From NCBI GenBank assembly GCA_038501625.1, contig JAZAYU010000947.1:53209-117208 (forward strand): a DNA stretch of 64,000 nucleotides. Direction: 5' to 3'. This DNA comes from Corbicula japonica. Taxonomy: Eukaryota; Mollusca; Bivalvia; Venerida; Cyrenidae. The notes beneath the pieces were generated by a model. The model was not told where the DNA came from. It saw only the letters and a list, made by a program, of their open reading frames with translations, and did no database searches. Position numbers and translations under genes: made by a program. Position 1 is the first letter of the stretch. Each line of letters opens with the position of its first letter. Of the stretch, positions 1 through 12,281 are shown one piece after another.

Positions 1-345
1 TTAGTTTGATTGAGACTTTTTATAGGCGATAGTGTTAAATGCATATTACTGTCCACGCCTCATAGCCCGCTACTCAATATTTACAAAAAACATATGTACC
101 ACCATCAAAGGCCTTCAAATATGCTAACAGTTATGATTACAGGCAGACTTCTTACAGCCGCCGAAGGGCAAAAAAAACAAAACATGATAAATAGATGGAA
201 AAGAACTTTGGAAGTCTCCGAATACGACAAATGTCAAAATATTGCAGACTCCGTTTGATTAAGCCTGTTTAATTGAAGTAATCAAATTACATATTACCGT
301 CCTCGCCGTCTAGCCTCGAGTTGAGCGCTATTCAGCTATTTACTG
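1..345. repeat. Two copies of dispersed repeat family II
   Basis: Bases 1-110 and about 200-345 both carry the family signature: a run like ATATTGCAGRCTCSGTTTGA, then CATATTACTGYCCACGCC, then a TTGAGCGC-type end. Other copies lie near 1795-1960, 19155-19400, 30795-30925, 36340-36640 and (inverted) 54140-54310. No coding capacity is seen. It may be a SINE or a short DNA element; the class is not settled. Confidence 0.6.
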
Positions 346-737
346 TAAATAAATATTGTAAAAGTAAGGTTTATACACACAAGAGCCGCATTTTTTTCTT
401 TGAGAAACTGCTACAATTGCACTTTTATGCGTCCTACAAAATCTTTTTAAATTATATAGGCACAGTGTTATCAAATTTGAAAAAGTCTCTTCCGAACATG
501 ATGTTTTGCTATTATAAGGTTTATATTGAAATTTAATTAATAAACAAAATAAATTGTATAAAGGTGTGTATATACATCTTTGCTCACTCTCACAAACGTA
601 CTGTACGAATTAATATTTTAAATACTAATCTTAGATGTCATCTTTGTAATCATATGATTTTATTTTTACAAACAAGTTAAGTGTATAATAGTCGTAATCT
701 TTAGGAAGGAAGAGTAAACATGGAGTCTCTATTTAAG

Positions 738-1082
738 GTTCGAGTATGAAACGCGAATCTAAGAAGGGCATAGAATTGTCATTTGAGTGTACGTCTATCG
801 GTGGGTTGGATGCAGTTTGGCGTTTATTTGTAAAAGGAAAAGCAACACCATATATCAATAACATTGCTGCGGCTGTTTCATCAGAAGTAGGAGAAACAAC
901 ATCGCTTTCTACAAGTGTTAATCTACCTGATTTCGAAGATTCCCTTAAACTTTTAGAGGCGGCGGTGAATAAAGAGAAAGAAACAGCGATACTAAAAACA
1001 AAAAGTGAATCAAAGCAACTATGTTCAGATTCTAAATCTATAGATTCTGATCTAGATATTGACAAAGTGGAAACAAGGACAG
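738..1082 (+). CDS. Gene A, TRADD-N-like domain exon (internal exon; 5' part of gene lies left of window)
   Basis: This is a 345-bp open exon bounded by an acceptor (AG at 736-737) and a donor (GT at 1083), both phase 1. The translation has the pattern of the TRADD N-terminal alpha/beta domain: a strand ending in ELSFECTSIGGLD, a helix, AAAVSSEVGETTSL, a second strand, then the helix FEDSLKLLEAAVNKEKE and an acidic Ser/Asp-rich tail ending DLDIDKVETRTG. It is closely similar to the exon of copy B (23014-24203), which is also exactly 345 bp once its transposon is removed, and more distantly to gene C exon 4 (57667-57888). By family knowledge TRADD-N-type domains act in protein assembly in death and immunity pathways; the role here is inferred. 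No HEPN or first TRADD-N exon is visible upstream, so gene A must begin outside the window. Confidence 0.72.
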
Positions 1083-2697
1083 GTATATATGAAGTATTTT
1101 ATTATAATGTCTTTTATGGTTTCGACCAATATTAAAATGCAATAATGCTTTTTAAAACACAATACCGATAGCATATTATGCTTAGAATTTAGTTTATTCT
1201 CTTTTTTTCAAACTTAGTGATGTTTCATCCGTTTTAACCACATTGAGGGTCAGTAAACCTATATTGAAATCAATCTTTAGGCCTAAATCCAGAAAGTTAT
1301 TGTCTGGGATGAAATTGAAAGTTGGAGATTGATTATAGTTAAGATGATGCTGCTGATGATGATTATGATGACATAAACGATGATGATTATAATATTGAAT
1401 GACGTTTAACATTTATTTTTTTTGTTCAATTTTTATGTGAAACACAGATTTGAAGGTTTCATGATGACTATTGCATTTGTACATGGAATGTTATGACTAG
1501 AGAGCGTGGTATTCAAATACAGCTTGCAATATTTCACCTAAGACGCTAAAAGTTCAATATCAAACGAACGAAAACGAACAAAACAACGTTATTTTTATGA
1601 AAAAAAAAGAGAACGGTATCCGATAGATGTGTATTAATTTTGTTTGTACGACAATTTACTGGTAAAAATTTAATAATCATAACGAGGTTTACCTTAATCT
1701 GCGATACCGATAGACTTGTTTTATTTTCCGTAAGGCAAAGATTACGTTCATTGAAATCGTTAACATCATTACAAGCTCAAAGTAAGGTCAAAATTCAAGG
1801 TCAAGGGAAAATTGACAGCAACCGAACACGACAAATATGGAACTTTGCAGGCTTGTTTCTTAGCCTCTTAATAGGCAGAAAAGGTTGACCTCCTCGCTTA
1901 GCCCACAGGTTGAGCGCAACTTAATATTAAGAAGGTTAACGGTACTATTTCGATCCATCCTAAACGACGATGCGCATATTGCGATGACGGGTTTTGCGCT
2001 AAACGTGAAAAAATGGGAGAAACTGAACAGAATAGAATTTTGACAGGATATCTAAGAATATAGATCCTGCATATCACATGGAACGCAAAACAAAAGAATT
2101 TAAAAAGCAGGAAATCTATTATAAAGATGACATACAACTATTCAACATGATATTGGCTGGGATATTGAATCCATCCAGCTCAAAACTGACAACAATACAA
2201 AAGTAATTTTAAGTACTATTACCATACCTTAGTTTCTTGCTTGACCAGGTTAACGACCTTCAAATTAAGAAACTGAAAACAAGCACTGACTGAATTTACT
2301 GGGAGAATTTTTACAGCCGCCCATCGGTAAAAACAACGGTACTTTTATGTAATAATATTGAATAATATATTTTCCCATAACGATCTTAAAAGTCACTATA
2401 CAGTAACCATATCAGCAGTAAGAATGTTTATAAGCCTTATTTGTAAGCTGATACGGATAGTTTTACCTGGACGTGTAAGCTTCCATAGAACCATAACTCG
2501 AACAATGATGCCCAAGTTTATAAAACTTTGTTAATTGGAGCCATACTGTAATAAAAACAAATTCCATTTATATAAATCATCATTACATTTTTATTTATTG
2601 TTTTGTTTATCTATCAGATATCTTATGTTATCATATTTTGCAATATTTGGTTTAAATGAACAAATTATTTTGTAATTAGCATTCTTACTTTTGTCAG
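1083..2697 (+). other. Intron of gene A
   Basis: This 1.6-kb phase-1 intron holds a GAT/ATG-rich simple stretch near 1330-1400 and a fragment of dispersed repeat family II (about 1795-1960). A stretch near 1490-1680 shares wording with the first intron of gene C (about 47920-48170). Its first 250 bases resemble the matching intron of copy B (24204-24360). I see no further coding exon in it. Confidence 0.6.
1795..1960 (+). repeat. Dispersed repeat family II fragment
   Basis: This shares the GCAGGCTTG start, the TAGCCCACAGGTTGAGCGCAAC segment and the following GATCCATCC motif with the copy at 36340-36640. It sits inside the gene A intron. Confidence 0.55.
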
Positions 2698-5600
2698 ATG
2701 ACTCAAATCTGTACATACAAGATCAAGCTGAAGTAACAAAACCAGATCCGTTTCAACCAGTTTATACACCAGAGTATGCCGCTATGCAGTCAGAACGTGG
2801 AGCCTTGAAAGAACATTTACAATCGCTTCTACAAAGTCGATACAAACAAAATATATATGATAAAGAAACCGTACTTGCTTGTTCAGGAGCCTTGGCAGAA
2901 CATTCACCGATAATTGGAGATACCACCAATCAACGTCTGCCAAAAGAAGACTTTACAGAACAATCATCGATCATTGGAGAGACCTCCCATCGACGTCTGA
3001 CGAAAGGAGCCTTGGAAGATCAATCATCGATAATTGGAGAGACCGATCAACGCCTTACGAAAGAAGCCTTGGAAGATCAATCATCGATAATTGGAAAGAC
3101 TTCCGATCGACGTCTGACGAAAGAAGCCTTAGAAGATCAATCATCAATCATTGGAGAGACCGATCAACGTCTACCGAAAGGAGCCTTGGAAGATCAATCA
3201 TCGATAATTGGAGAGACATCCGATCGACGTCTGACGAAAGAAGCCTTAGCAGAACCATCATCGATAATTGGAGAGACCGATCAACGTCTGCCGAAAGGTG
3301 CCTTGGAAGATCAATCATCGATAATTGGAGAGATATCCGAGCGACGTCTGTCGGAAGAAGCCTTGGCAGAACCATCATCGATAATTGGGGAGACCGATCA
3401 ACGTCTGCCGAAAGAAGACTTTACAGAACAATCATCGATCATTGGAGAGACCTCCCATCGACGTCTGACGAAAGGAGCCTTAGAAGATCAATCATCGATA
3501 ATTGGAGAGACCGATCAACGCCTTACGAAAGAAGCCTTGGAAGATCAATCATCGATAATTGGAAAGACCTCCGATCGACGTCTGACGAAAGAAGCCTTAG
3601 AAGATCAATCATCAATCATTGGAGAGACCGATCAACGTCTACCGAAAGGAGCCTTGGAAGATCAATCATCGATAATTGGAGAGACATCCGATCGACGTCT
3701 GACGAAAGAAGCCTTAGAAGATCAATCATCAATCATTGGAGAGACCGATCAACGTCTACCGAAAGGAGCCTTGGAAGATCAATCATCGATAATTGGAGAG
3801 ACATCCGATCGACGTCTGACGAAAGAAGCCTTAGCAGAACCATCATCGATAATTGGAGAGACCGATCAACGTCTGCCGAAAGGTGCCTTGGAAGATCAAT
3901 CATCGATAATTGGAGAGATATCCGAGCGACGTCTGTCGGAAGAAGCCTTGGCAGAACCATCATCGATAATTGGGGAGACCGATCAACGTCTGCCGAAAGA
4001 AGACTTTACAGAACAATCATCGATCATTGGAGAGACCTCCCATCGACGTCTGCCGAAAGGAGCCTTGGAAGATCAATCATCGATAATTGGAGAGACCGAT
4101 CAACTTCTGCCAAAAGAAGCCTTGGCAGACCAATCATCGATAATTGGGGAGACCGATCAACGTCTGCCGAAAAAAGCCTTGGAAGATCAATCATTGATCG
4201 TTGGAGAGAACTCCGATCGACGTCTGCCAAAAGAAGCATTGGCAGAACAATCAGCGATAATTGGAGAGACCGATCAACGTCAGCCGAAAAAAGCCTTGAA
4301 AGTTCAATCATCGATAATGGTACTTGGAGAGACCTCCGATCGACGTCTGCCAAAAGAAGCATTGGCAGAACAATCAGCGATAATTAGAGAGACCACCAAT
4401 CGACGTGCGCCGAAAGAAGCCTTGGAAGATCAATCAGCGATAACTGGAGAGACTGATCAACTTCTGTCGAAAGAAGCCTTGGCAGAAAAATCATCGGTAA
4501 TTGGAGAGACCGAGCGACGCCTGTCGAAAGGAGCCTTGCCAGAGCAATCATTGATATCCGGAAAGACCGATAATATTATGCCGAAAATATGGTTGACAGA
4601 ATATTCAAAATCTGAAAATAGTGGAACCAGGCAATTGGAAACAGCATCAGCATTGGTAATGAATCTTGACCGACATCCTGAAAATTTAACGGAACAAGCA
4701 CAAAGATCCTACTCACGTCCCTACGATTATATCTCATTAATCTACCAGAAAGAAGTACCTTTGCACGGTGATTTCAATGCATTGTCTACGATATCTTCTT
4801 GTGCAATTCTATCTAACGGGAGACTCATGATCGCTGACGATACAGGATTGAGCGTTGTGAATATTCACACAGGGTTTGTAGAGCAGAAGAAGACTTTGGA
4901 TACATCTTATTCGGATATAACAGTGCTGCCTAATGATCAGGTTGCTGTGGCATTGCCTTGGAAAGGCAAGATAGTGATCCTTAGCGCACATGACATGTCA
5001 TTAATCCGCAGTATAGCAACTAAAAATTGTCCTTTTGGTATCACATTTCATGAAGATGAAGTCTATGTGGTTTGCTTTCCGTATGATAAACTGCCTTATG
5101 TAAATATTCTTAACTTGCAAAGTGCCCTTTGTAGAAAAATTAAATGTGACAAATTAACTTTTTATCCGTACACTAGGATTGCTGTAAGCATGGATGCACA
5201 AAACCTTTATATAACTGGCTCCAAATCGTTAATCAGATACTCTGCACACGGTCAAGTGATTGCTAAGTATCGTTGCATAGAAACACATCCAAAAGCACTA
5301 ACACTTTTAGATGATGGTTCCCTGCTTGTGGTATCAGAAAGGATTGATTACATTCATACCATTCACCACATCTCTGCAGACCTGCTTAAAGGATACGAAC
5401 TAAAATTAGGTGAAAGGAGTGGGCGCTTTATAGGTGTCGATTCTGTGAAAAATGGAATCTACTTAATCTCTAAAGGCACCATAAACGTGTATTACATGCA
5501 AAAACAAGATAGTCAATGGCAATTTGATAAGAAGCTAACATCTGGTACAACTAATGAGAAATTATTGAACTTAACAGCTGAAAAGAAGTTACCTTCTGTT

Positions 5601-6113
5601 AAAACTGATGAGAAGTTAGATATATTTAAAGCTGAAACTAAAGAGAAGGTAGCCTTATTGAAAGCTGAAACGGGGTTTCCTTCTCTTCAATATGATGAGG
5701 AGTTACCTTTTCTTGAAGATGATGAGGAGTTACCTTCTCTGAAAACTTATATATTATCTCCCTTTAAAGCTGCAAAAAGGCTATTTTCTGCAAACACTAA
5801 TGAGAAGATAACCTCCTTTAAAGCCGAAAAGGAGTTTTCTTTTGCGAAAACTGATGACAAAGTAATTCCTTTTAAAGCTGAAAAGAAGTTACCTTTTGCT
5901 AAAACTGAGGAGAAGATAACCTCCTTTAAAGCTGAAAAGAAGTTACCTTTTGCTAAAACTGATGAGAGGATAACTTCCTTTAAAACTGAAAAGAAGTTAT
6001 CTTCTGCAGAATCTCATGAGAATTTAACCTTTTTTACAGCTGAAAAGAAGACCATTTGTCAGTCAGATGAGATTGGGACAAACGTAAAAGAAAGTACTTG
6101 TCAACTGATGTAA
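2698..6113 (+). CDS. Gene A, last exon: 29-unit tandem repeat, beta-propeller, Lys/Glu-rich repeat tail
   Basis: The acceptor AG at 2696-2697 joins in phase 1 to the exon ending at 1082 (codon g|at, Asp), and the frame stays open for 1138 residues. Order: a short linker with TKPDPFQPVY, also seen as TKPDPLY in copies B and C; about 29 units of 19-20 residues of the type EDQSSIIGETDQRLPKGAL (2895-4590); a propeller from about 4725 to 5510 with motifs LSNGRLMIADDTGLSVVN, RIAVSMDAQNLYITGS and KALTLLDDGSLLVVSE; then a tail of about 20-residue repeats such as EKKLPFAKTEEKITSFKA. Gene C has the same linker, propeller and tail but lacks the long array. The propeller resembles NHL/TRIM-type propellers of molluscan proteins (family knowledge). 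The array is the odd part: it has no Cys and few aromatics and is probably extended. A frame-preserving repeat like this is prone to length change. Confidence 0.78.
2895..4590 (+). repeat. Coding minisatellite in gene A (57/60-bp units, 117-bp dimers, higher-order duplication)
   Basis: Units alternate between 20 residues (EDQSSIIGETSDRRLTKEAL type) and 19 residues (EDQSSIIGETDQRLPKGAL type), so the basic step is a 117-bp dimer. A block of eight units at 2955-3422 is followed by a nearly identical ten-unit block at 3423-4007 that differs by one inserted dimer. A third, diverged start of the same block lies at 4008. The near identity of the blocks points to recent unequal exchange. Later units (after about 4100) are more diverged, and one carries a two-residue insertion. 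Confidence 0.93.
5545..6060 (+). repeat. Second coding repeat, C-terminal tail of gene A
   Basis: The tail after the propeller is built from roughly 20-residue units such as EKKLPFAKTEEKITSFKA and EKKLPFAKTDERITSFKT, rich in Lys, Glu, Thr and Phe. Shorter versions follow the propeller in gene C (TDEKLSSFKPDMKLTPLETD) and in pseudogene B. The pattern looks like a charged, weakly amphipathic tail. It is not a domain I recognise. Confidence 0.75.
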
Positions 6114-6184
6114 CACCGAACAAACAGATAATGTTGTTGGTTTTAAAATGCTACATTGTACCTGCTGGTGAATATATTGTTTTG

Positions 6185-6190
6185 AATAAA
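6185..6190 (+). other. Likely poly(A) signal of gene A (AATAAA)
   Basis: A canonical AATAAA lies about 70 bp after the gene A stop codon. The position is right for a short 3' UTR. AATAAA is common in AT-rich DNA, so this is moderate support only. Confidence 0.45.
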
Positions 6191-9138
6191 TTTTTGGAAG
6201 GAAGTTTAAACAAAAATTTCAATATCCTTAAAGAGGATCCCGTATTTGTTTGTCTACCAGAACATCAATTTGTGTCACTTTTCTCATACACTCACCCAAA
6301 GTTCTAATTGTCATCGCTTGTATATTTTTGTCTACACTGTATGCTAGTTTCGTGTCTTCCCCATGTCATGAGCGGTTGTGAAAAGAATTGTGTAGAATCA
6401 ATGATTGAAAGTCTTTTATATCTGTATTGATTGTTTTCGCAAATGTATTCAATACCATTTACTTACTCAGCAGGGTCGAATTGAAAGCAGTTGTGAACTG
6501 AAATGTGGGTATTTAAAAAAAGTTGTTATTTTGAACGGTATTTAATATTAAAACAAAAATTCTGCTGATTAATAAGTATTTTTGGTTATTCTACTCACGA
6601 CGGGTGCTACATTTGTATTAAAGCAAATTACAAAAAAAGGAGAAATTGTCAGGATGCTTGACCTTTAATATAATGAAATGCATTTTTAGAAAATTAAGAA
6701 TAACTTTCCCCAAATTGTTCCAAAGTCAATTTTTACAAGGTTTGCGCTCAAATAGTTGTTGGCAACTGATGGCAAACAAACGATATGTGAATGTCTTTCT
6801 AATGCAAACATTACAGACAAAATGCGACTAATGTGAATTTTGGGTGAGTGTAAATAGTTCTTGTTGAAACTTCGTTAATATGCAAATGAAGGTACGAAAA
6901 ATATGCGATAAATCAAGTGTATTTTACATTTAACATTATGATAGCAATTTTACAGAGTTGTAGTCTTTAACACCCAAATTGTTTTCTTTTGTCTTAAAGC
7001 TGATAAAATGTAATGTTACAGATAAAGGAAAAATCTTCTATTGAATCATACAAAAAGTTGATGAACAAAACAAAATTATTAGAAAACATCATAGCAAGTA
7101 AGAAAAACAAACTACAAAGTCATAATATGAAATGGGGTCCTTTAAACTTTGAATTATAAGCAGGATATAGGAACGGAAATTGTTAAATATATCAATATAT
7201 CAACATCTATTTATTCTAAATTCTTTAAAATTTGTCTTTTGACCTTTCTCGGTTTGATTTTTTTTCTATTGTTGTTTCAAATTAAAACCATTGTTAATGA
7301 AGTTAGCAGCATGTTTTGTCACCTATTGATATATATGATGTTCTACCTTGAATACTGTTACAAAAATTTATCATTTATTCTTGAACATTTATTAAAAATT
7401 TATATTTTGTATGATAACAATGGAAAAATAAACGGGTTGTAGTGTGCAACTCAATTAAAAAAAGATAAAAGAAAATCTTTTGTTGCATTTCCAGATATGA
7501 ATACTTAATGTTTTTTTATTTGACCAACTTTGGGTGATCTTTTTAGTTACAATGCTTTATAAATAGAACACAATATTTTATGTCATTTGATCAATGACGT
7601 CATTTCAATGATTGATGTCAACAGTGAACTGTCCGAATTTACATTCTCACGTGACGTGCCACATTTACTTCAAGTTAAGAACAGAAGCATACTCAAAACA
7701 TTAGTGACCACAAAGTTAATAGTGAAAATTGAAACTCAAGTGGACAGACTGGATAATTATTATGTTTAAAACAGTGGCCTTTGATTTTAGACTGTATGAC
7801 ATTTAAGCGTGTTAACATAAAAAGACTTCATTAGCTGAAATGTTTTAAACATTTTACTGTTAATCCGTATCTGAATTAAACATTTATGTTTTTTTTCTAA
7901 ATTATCATGTCTAACCCGTTGAGCCTGAATTTGTGTGTTAACTCTGATACAAAACAATATAAATTGGCGACACAGATAAATATCAAGAAAAATATTATGT
8001 GATAAATAAATAAAAGTGATTATAAACGAACATGTTACAGGAATCCTGGTTTAAATATACAGCTATTTGATATGGGGGTATGGAGCGGTCAGTTATATTC
8101 AAGAAATTTCAATAAATGCAAAGCTTGTATAATACAATTTCTTATTCGCATATTGTACAATATTGTATTGTCAGATTAAAATATCAGTTTAAATTATTTG
8201 TCTTCATATATTATGGTTGTCTATTTCGACAAGATGCTTCGTCATCACTTTAGAGTGACCTCCCCTAACGATGATACAGATTTAATCATTCTTAAAATCA
8301 TCTTTTCCTGTCAAGACCACTTTTGCACCTTCATTTAATTTCTACTGTTGTCTATTAGTGGAATAAAATGGATCTGGCATACGTTGTCACGAAACATCAT
8401 TATAGACTGAGGCGTTGTATTATCGACGTACTTCTTAAAATTATCAATGATTCTTATGCAGTTCAATATAAGTTTATTACATCTGTATTCTGGTAGAAAT
8501 AACTAACAGATCAAAGTAATATTCGCAAAATATTTACAGAGTTCGTCATATCTAGGTCAAAGCTATCAAAATGCTATCGCATGAATAAATAAATACATAA
8601 ATAATTTACGTCGGTAATAGAGATGCGTCGATAATACAGAGCTCGAGTATACGAGTTCTGGAGGTACGTTACAAACTCAGTTGAAATTTATTCTTCTTGG
8701 ACGGTACCTATTTATTTTACTTGAAATAAAGAGATCTGCAAAAATGTAATTTGATTGGACAAAACGTTTTAAAAGTGTTAAATTGGTCTGTGAAATGTAT
8801 GTGAATGTAGAAGTAGATAGTAGTATGAATTAATAATTTTAGAGAATTTGAAAAGTCCAAATGTATATAAACAAGCATGATATTCTCTCCAACAGGCTGG
8901 TACTGTCTCCTAAATTCTAGAAGGCAGGTTTTAAGGTATGACGTACCTTTATTCTTCACGTTCATATGAAAGCCTTTACCTATTATATTACTTTTACCAA
9001 TCATTGGAATGCGACCAAGATGGATAAATTTCGCACAAAATAAACATTTTTTAATGTTTTTTGAGAACAGTGTTTGTCCGAATCTGACAGTTTATTCCTC
9101 CTCGCTGCAGTCATAATCAGCGAATAAAACTACCTATT
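6191..9138. other. Intergenic, 3' flank of gene A
   Basis: No gene is recognised. Short open frames here lack any domain pattern. From about 8228 to 9050 the sequence is a diverged copy of the 3' flank of gene C (61935-62640). Shared words include AATAAAATGGATCTG, TTCTTCTTGGACGGTACCT, TTTGATTGGACAAAACG and CGTTCATATGAAAGCC. Confidence 0.6.
8228..9050 (+). repeat. Paralogous 3' flanking block, gene A copy
   Basis: This aligns in the same order and orientation with 61935-62640 downstream of gene C, with insertions and deletions. Shared anchors include GGTCAAGACC-like, TAAAATGGATCTG, CTTGGACGGTACC, GATTGGACAAAACG and ATTCTAGAAGG. The duplicated unit therefore extended about 2-3 kb beyond the stop codons. 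Confidence 0.75.
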
Positions 9139-9892
9139 CCGTTGTGTATACCGCGCAGTTATGTATAACGCGCACCCGTAAAATCGGCGGGAAAACACTT
9201 TTTCGGATGTATAACGGCACCAATGTTTCGTGTTGAGCGGAAGTTGGAAGGCTGAAAAAAAGTGACAATTATCACCTTCTCAAACATCTCATCACCTGCT
9301 CAATTTACTTATCACGTTCTCAAACATGTTTGTTGAAATGTTTTAATTGAATAACAATGCCCTTTGGAATTTATTTGTTGCAAACAAATCAAAATTTGTT
9401 ACAAGCATATCGCAGATTTTAATTGGAAAACAATACCTTTTACAAACCCGAAAAGAAAATTGTTAACGGCAATTATAAAGTTAACAATAAGCTGATCCAT
9501 GTTTCAAACTATTGACACAACATAACCCAAAGTTATTTAACAATAGTTTTTTTAATCTGAAAATATATTTAAGATTTCGGCTGAATTTAGATTTTTCACA
9601 AACATTTTTAAAAAATTATTTAAATATTTCTTTACGAAAGCTGTTTTGTTACGACGTCTTTTGCGATATAGTTTATTAAAACATGGGCACAATCGTCAGA
9701 CGCGATCTGCATCCGACCTGCGCATAAAGATGCGCAGTAAAACCGGTTTATCATGTTTCAGACGATATTCGTCATTTTTGGCCACTTTGGGAGCCGGAAA
9801 AAAAACGCGATGATTTTTTTCGAATGTATAACGCGCACCCGAACTTCGGCGTTTATCGGGAACGAAAAAAATTTGCGCGGTATACACAGCGG
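9139..9892. mobile_element. Non-autonomous inverted-repeat DNA element (MITE-like), about 754 bp
   Basis: The left end CCGTTGTGTATACCGCGCA and the inverted right end CCGCTGTGTATACCGCGCA match over 18 of 19 bases. Subterminal GTATAACGCGCACCCG motifs lie in both halves. No transposase frame is present. The target duplication is unclear. Confidence 0.75.
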
Positions 9893-12281
9893 ATAACGGT
9901 ACTTCAAGAACAAAAAAACCTTCCTCCTAAAGAAACTCTCTTAATATCAGTGTTCAGTGTATTATTTTTAGTACTTCGCAATAAACCTCATGTGAAAATT
10001 ATGTAAACCTCATGTGAAAATTATGTAATTCCTTGTCAAAATTATACATGCACCCATATGTTTAAAAGTATATTTGAATTGAGACGAATTATGGTCGGGT
10101 AAACACTATAAAAATGGTGTTTACCATTCCAAGTGACAGTAAAAAGATGGAAACAGAATCTACTTGTATTAGGCACGACAAGTGTAATTGTAACAGAGAT
10201 TGTAATGAAGCATTATCTTCATGATTCATTTAGACTACGAATCTTTAAACCACAAAATACAACTTTTTACAAGTCCAGTGTGTTTAAATGGTGTTATTGA
10301 TAGTTGGTTTCAATTGTACTGGTACAGGCAATCTTCATAAATAAACATTTTCTGTGGTCGGTAGAGATAAAAGTGGTAATGTAATTAAAGTTATTTAATA
10401 AACCAAAGAAATGCCCCATACATTCGGCAGAATGACATTTATTTTAAGTAAAATATAGGAGAAAACAATGATAAAGGTAAATGTATGGGTTTATAGTCTG
10501 GAATTATTAAACATATTTCACCCAACTTTCACTTTTATCCTCTGATCCCTCGATATATATTAAGTTGTTCATTAACTGTCGGCGCCGAAGGCATCCTCTG
10601 AACTTTGGCTTTTTTCTTTATTGTTTAGCCTTTTCTAGCCTTTTAAACACCTGTGTGGATAGAAGCAATGAAGGCCTAATTTCTTGCTCAAGGAAATTAG
10701 GTTCCGGACTGTGGCACGAACCAGGGAACCCTCGATCCCTATGTAAGCGCTCTACCACTGGACTACAGCTGCCTATAAAAACATGATTTCTTTTAAGAGA
10801 ACTCCTTAGAGACAAAGCCTATGATAAAGGAGGAAAAGGTACCCAGGTAAGGTACTTTTTCACAAGGTACAACCCTGGTCGAGTTTGACTTTGTGTCAGA
10901 TAGTTGACTTCATGTGAAATTACTTAATAACCTTGAATATTGATAAAGATTATACTGATTATCCTGAATCAATTAATTTCATGTATACAATTGGAAACTG
11001 GATCATGACAGTTAAACAAATAGCAAACCGTTTACATAAGAACAATGGTTTCTGTTAGTGGATATATCTTTTGTAGTTCTTTGTCTTTTCCCGTAAATTC
11101 TTCATATTTTTGGTCGTAAGAAAAGAGTAAATACACATTTGATATGAGTGATTTTGTGAAAATGAAAGAAATAAAAATGTAATTTTACAGAATTCTGTTA
11201 AAGATTTAACTCCAGCTAATTGTGTGTCCATAATAAAGGTCATCTGGTCTCTAAAATAGTTAAATGCCTATTTTTATACAGCAGTGCTTATTGTTTTGTG
11301 TTGTGTGTGGAGTGTTTACATGCTTGGACACGCAGCATTGTAAGAGGTTGTGTCGGAGAAAGGACACCATGTCAAATTGTTTTATATTGTGCATATATGA
11401 ACCTGGAAAACCAATATTAAAATAATTTAATAAATAGTAATTATTTTAAGAATTATTTTTGTTTTAGAATATGGCTAATGTATACCATCCTTGGAAGATA
11501 AAACGATAGATGTTCACTAATAATTTGGTAAAATTTATGGTTTTTTTTGTTTAATTGATATAGAAAAACATCAAAGTGAATGTCTTGGTTTGTTTTTATT
11601 TTCGCCAATTTATAAACTCATAAAATGTCATTTTGGCGTTCCATTTTCCCATATTATACTTCCGCTGCTACATAAAGTGAAAGGAAAATAACTTCTTTTT
11701 CTCTTTTCTTTTACCTTCTAATATTCCAAAATAGTAGAGATCTTTCATTATCCGCGACCAACATTATCCGGATACCTACAGTGATACATAAGATTCATTA
11801 GCATTGTTTGTGTAATTCATGGTTAACATTAAAATGACAGGACATTTTGATCTTGCAGTAATTTTAATATTGCTTTCACTTTATCCATAATTTGCACGAA
11901 CATTAGAGGTAAAATTCCACATGCATTAGATCTTTGAAGCCTTGTTGTAGTTTGACCATTTTAAAGATGTTTCAAGAACAATACGTTTGGAAAATTAAAT
12001 ATTGGCATTGTCGGTCACATTTCTGTTTTGATTTCTGGTGAGAATCATTCAGTATTCAAGACAATTGTGTTCTAAATTTACTACAAGGCTACTGTTTTGT
12101 TTTGTTTTTAAAATCTTATTGGACATTTAAAACCGACCTATAGTTATGATAATCATTGATAACAAAGAAAATGACCGGCTTTTTGTTCTAACACTTGAAG
12201 ATTGTTTGATAAACATACAGTTACTATAATACAGATCGGTTTACTCCTTTCGTCATTCTACTGTCATCGATAAAAGAAAAA
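9893..12281. other. Intergenic stretch without a recognised gene
   Basis: It contains a small direct duplication of CCTCATGTGAAAATTATGTAA near 9986-10025 and a tRNA-derived piece near 10690-10775. I see no domain-bearing open frame on either strand. Confidence 0.5.
10690..10775 (-). repeat. tRNA-derived SINE-like fragment
   Basis: Read on the minus strand, it has a box A-like TAGTCCAGTGG (10755-10765) in a context like TGTAGTCCAGTGGTAGAGCGC, and a box B-like GGTTCGTGCC (10713-10722) about 40 bp on. The intact cloverleaf arms of a working tRNA are not evident, so a tRNA pseudogene or SINE head is preferred. Confidence 0.55.

Noticed and set aside
3148..4362. Minus-strand frames across the gene A array
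   Set aside because: Periodicity by-product of units whose length is a multiple of three.
2879..4387. 502-codon frame as a second gene
   Set aside because: It is a shadow of the in-frame coding repeat. The true frame continues into the propeller on both splice and homology evidence.
10690..10775. Functional tRNA gene
   Set aside because: Box A and box B are present but I could not close a proper acceptor stem and anticodon arm. A tRNA-derived SINE is simpler.
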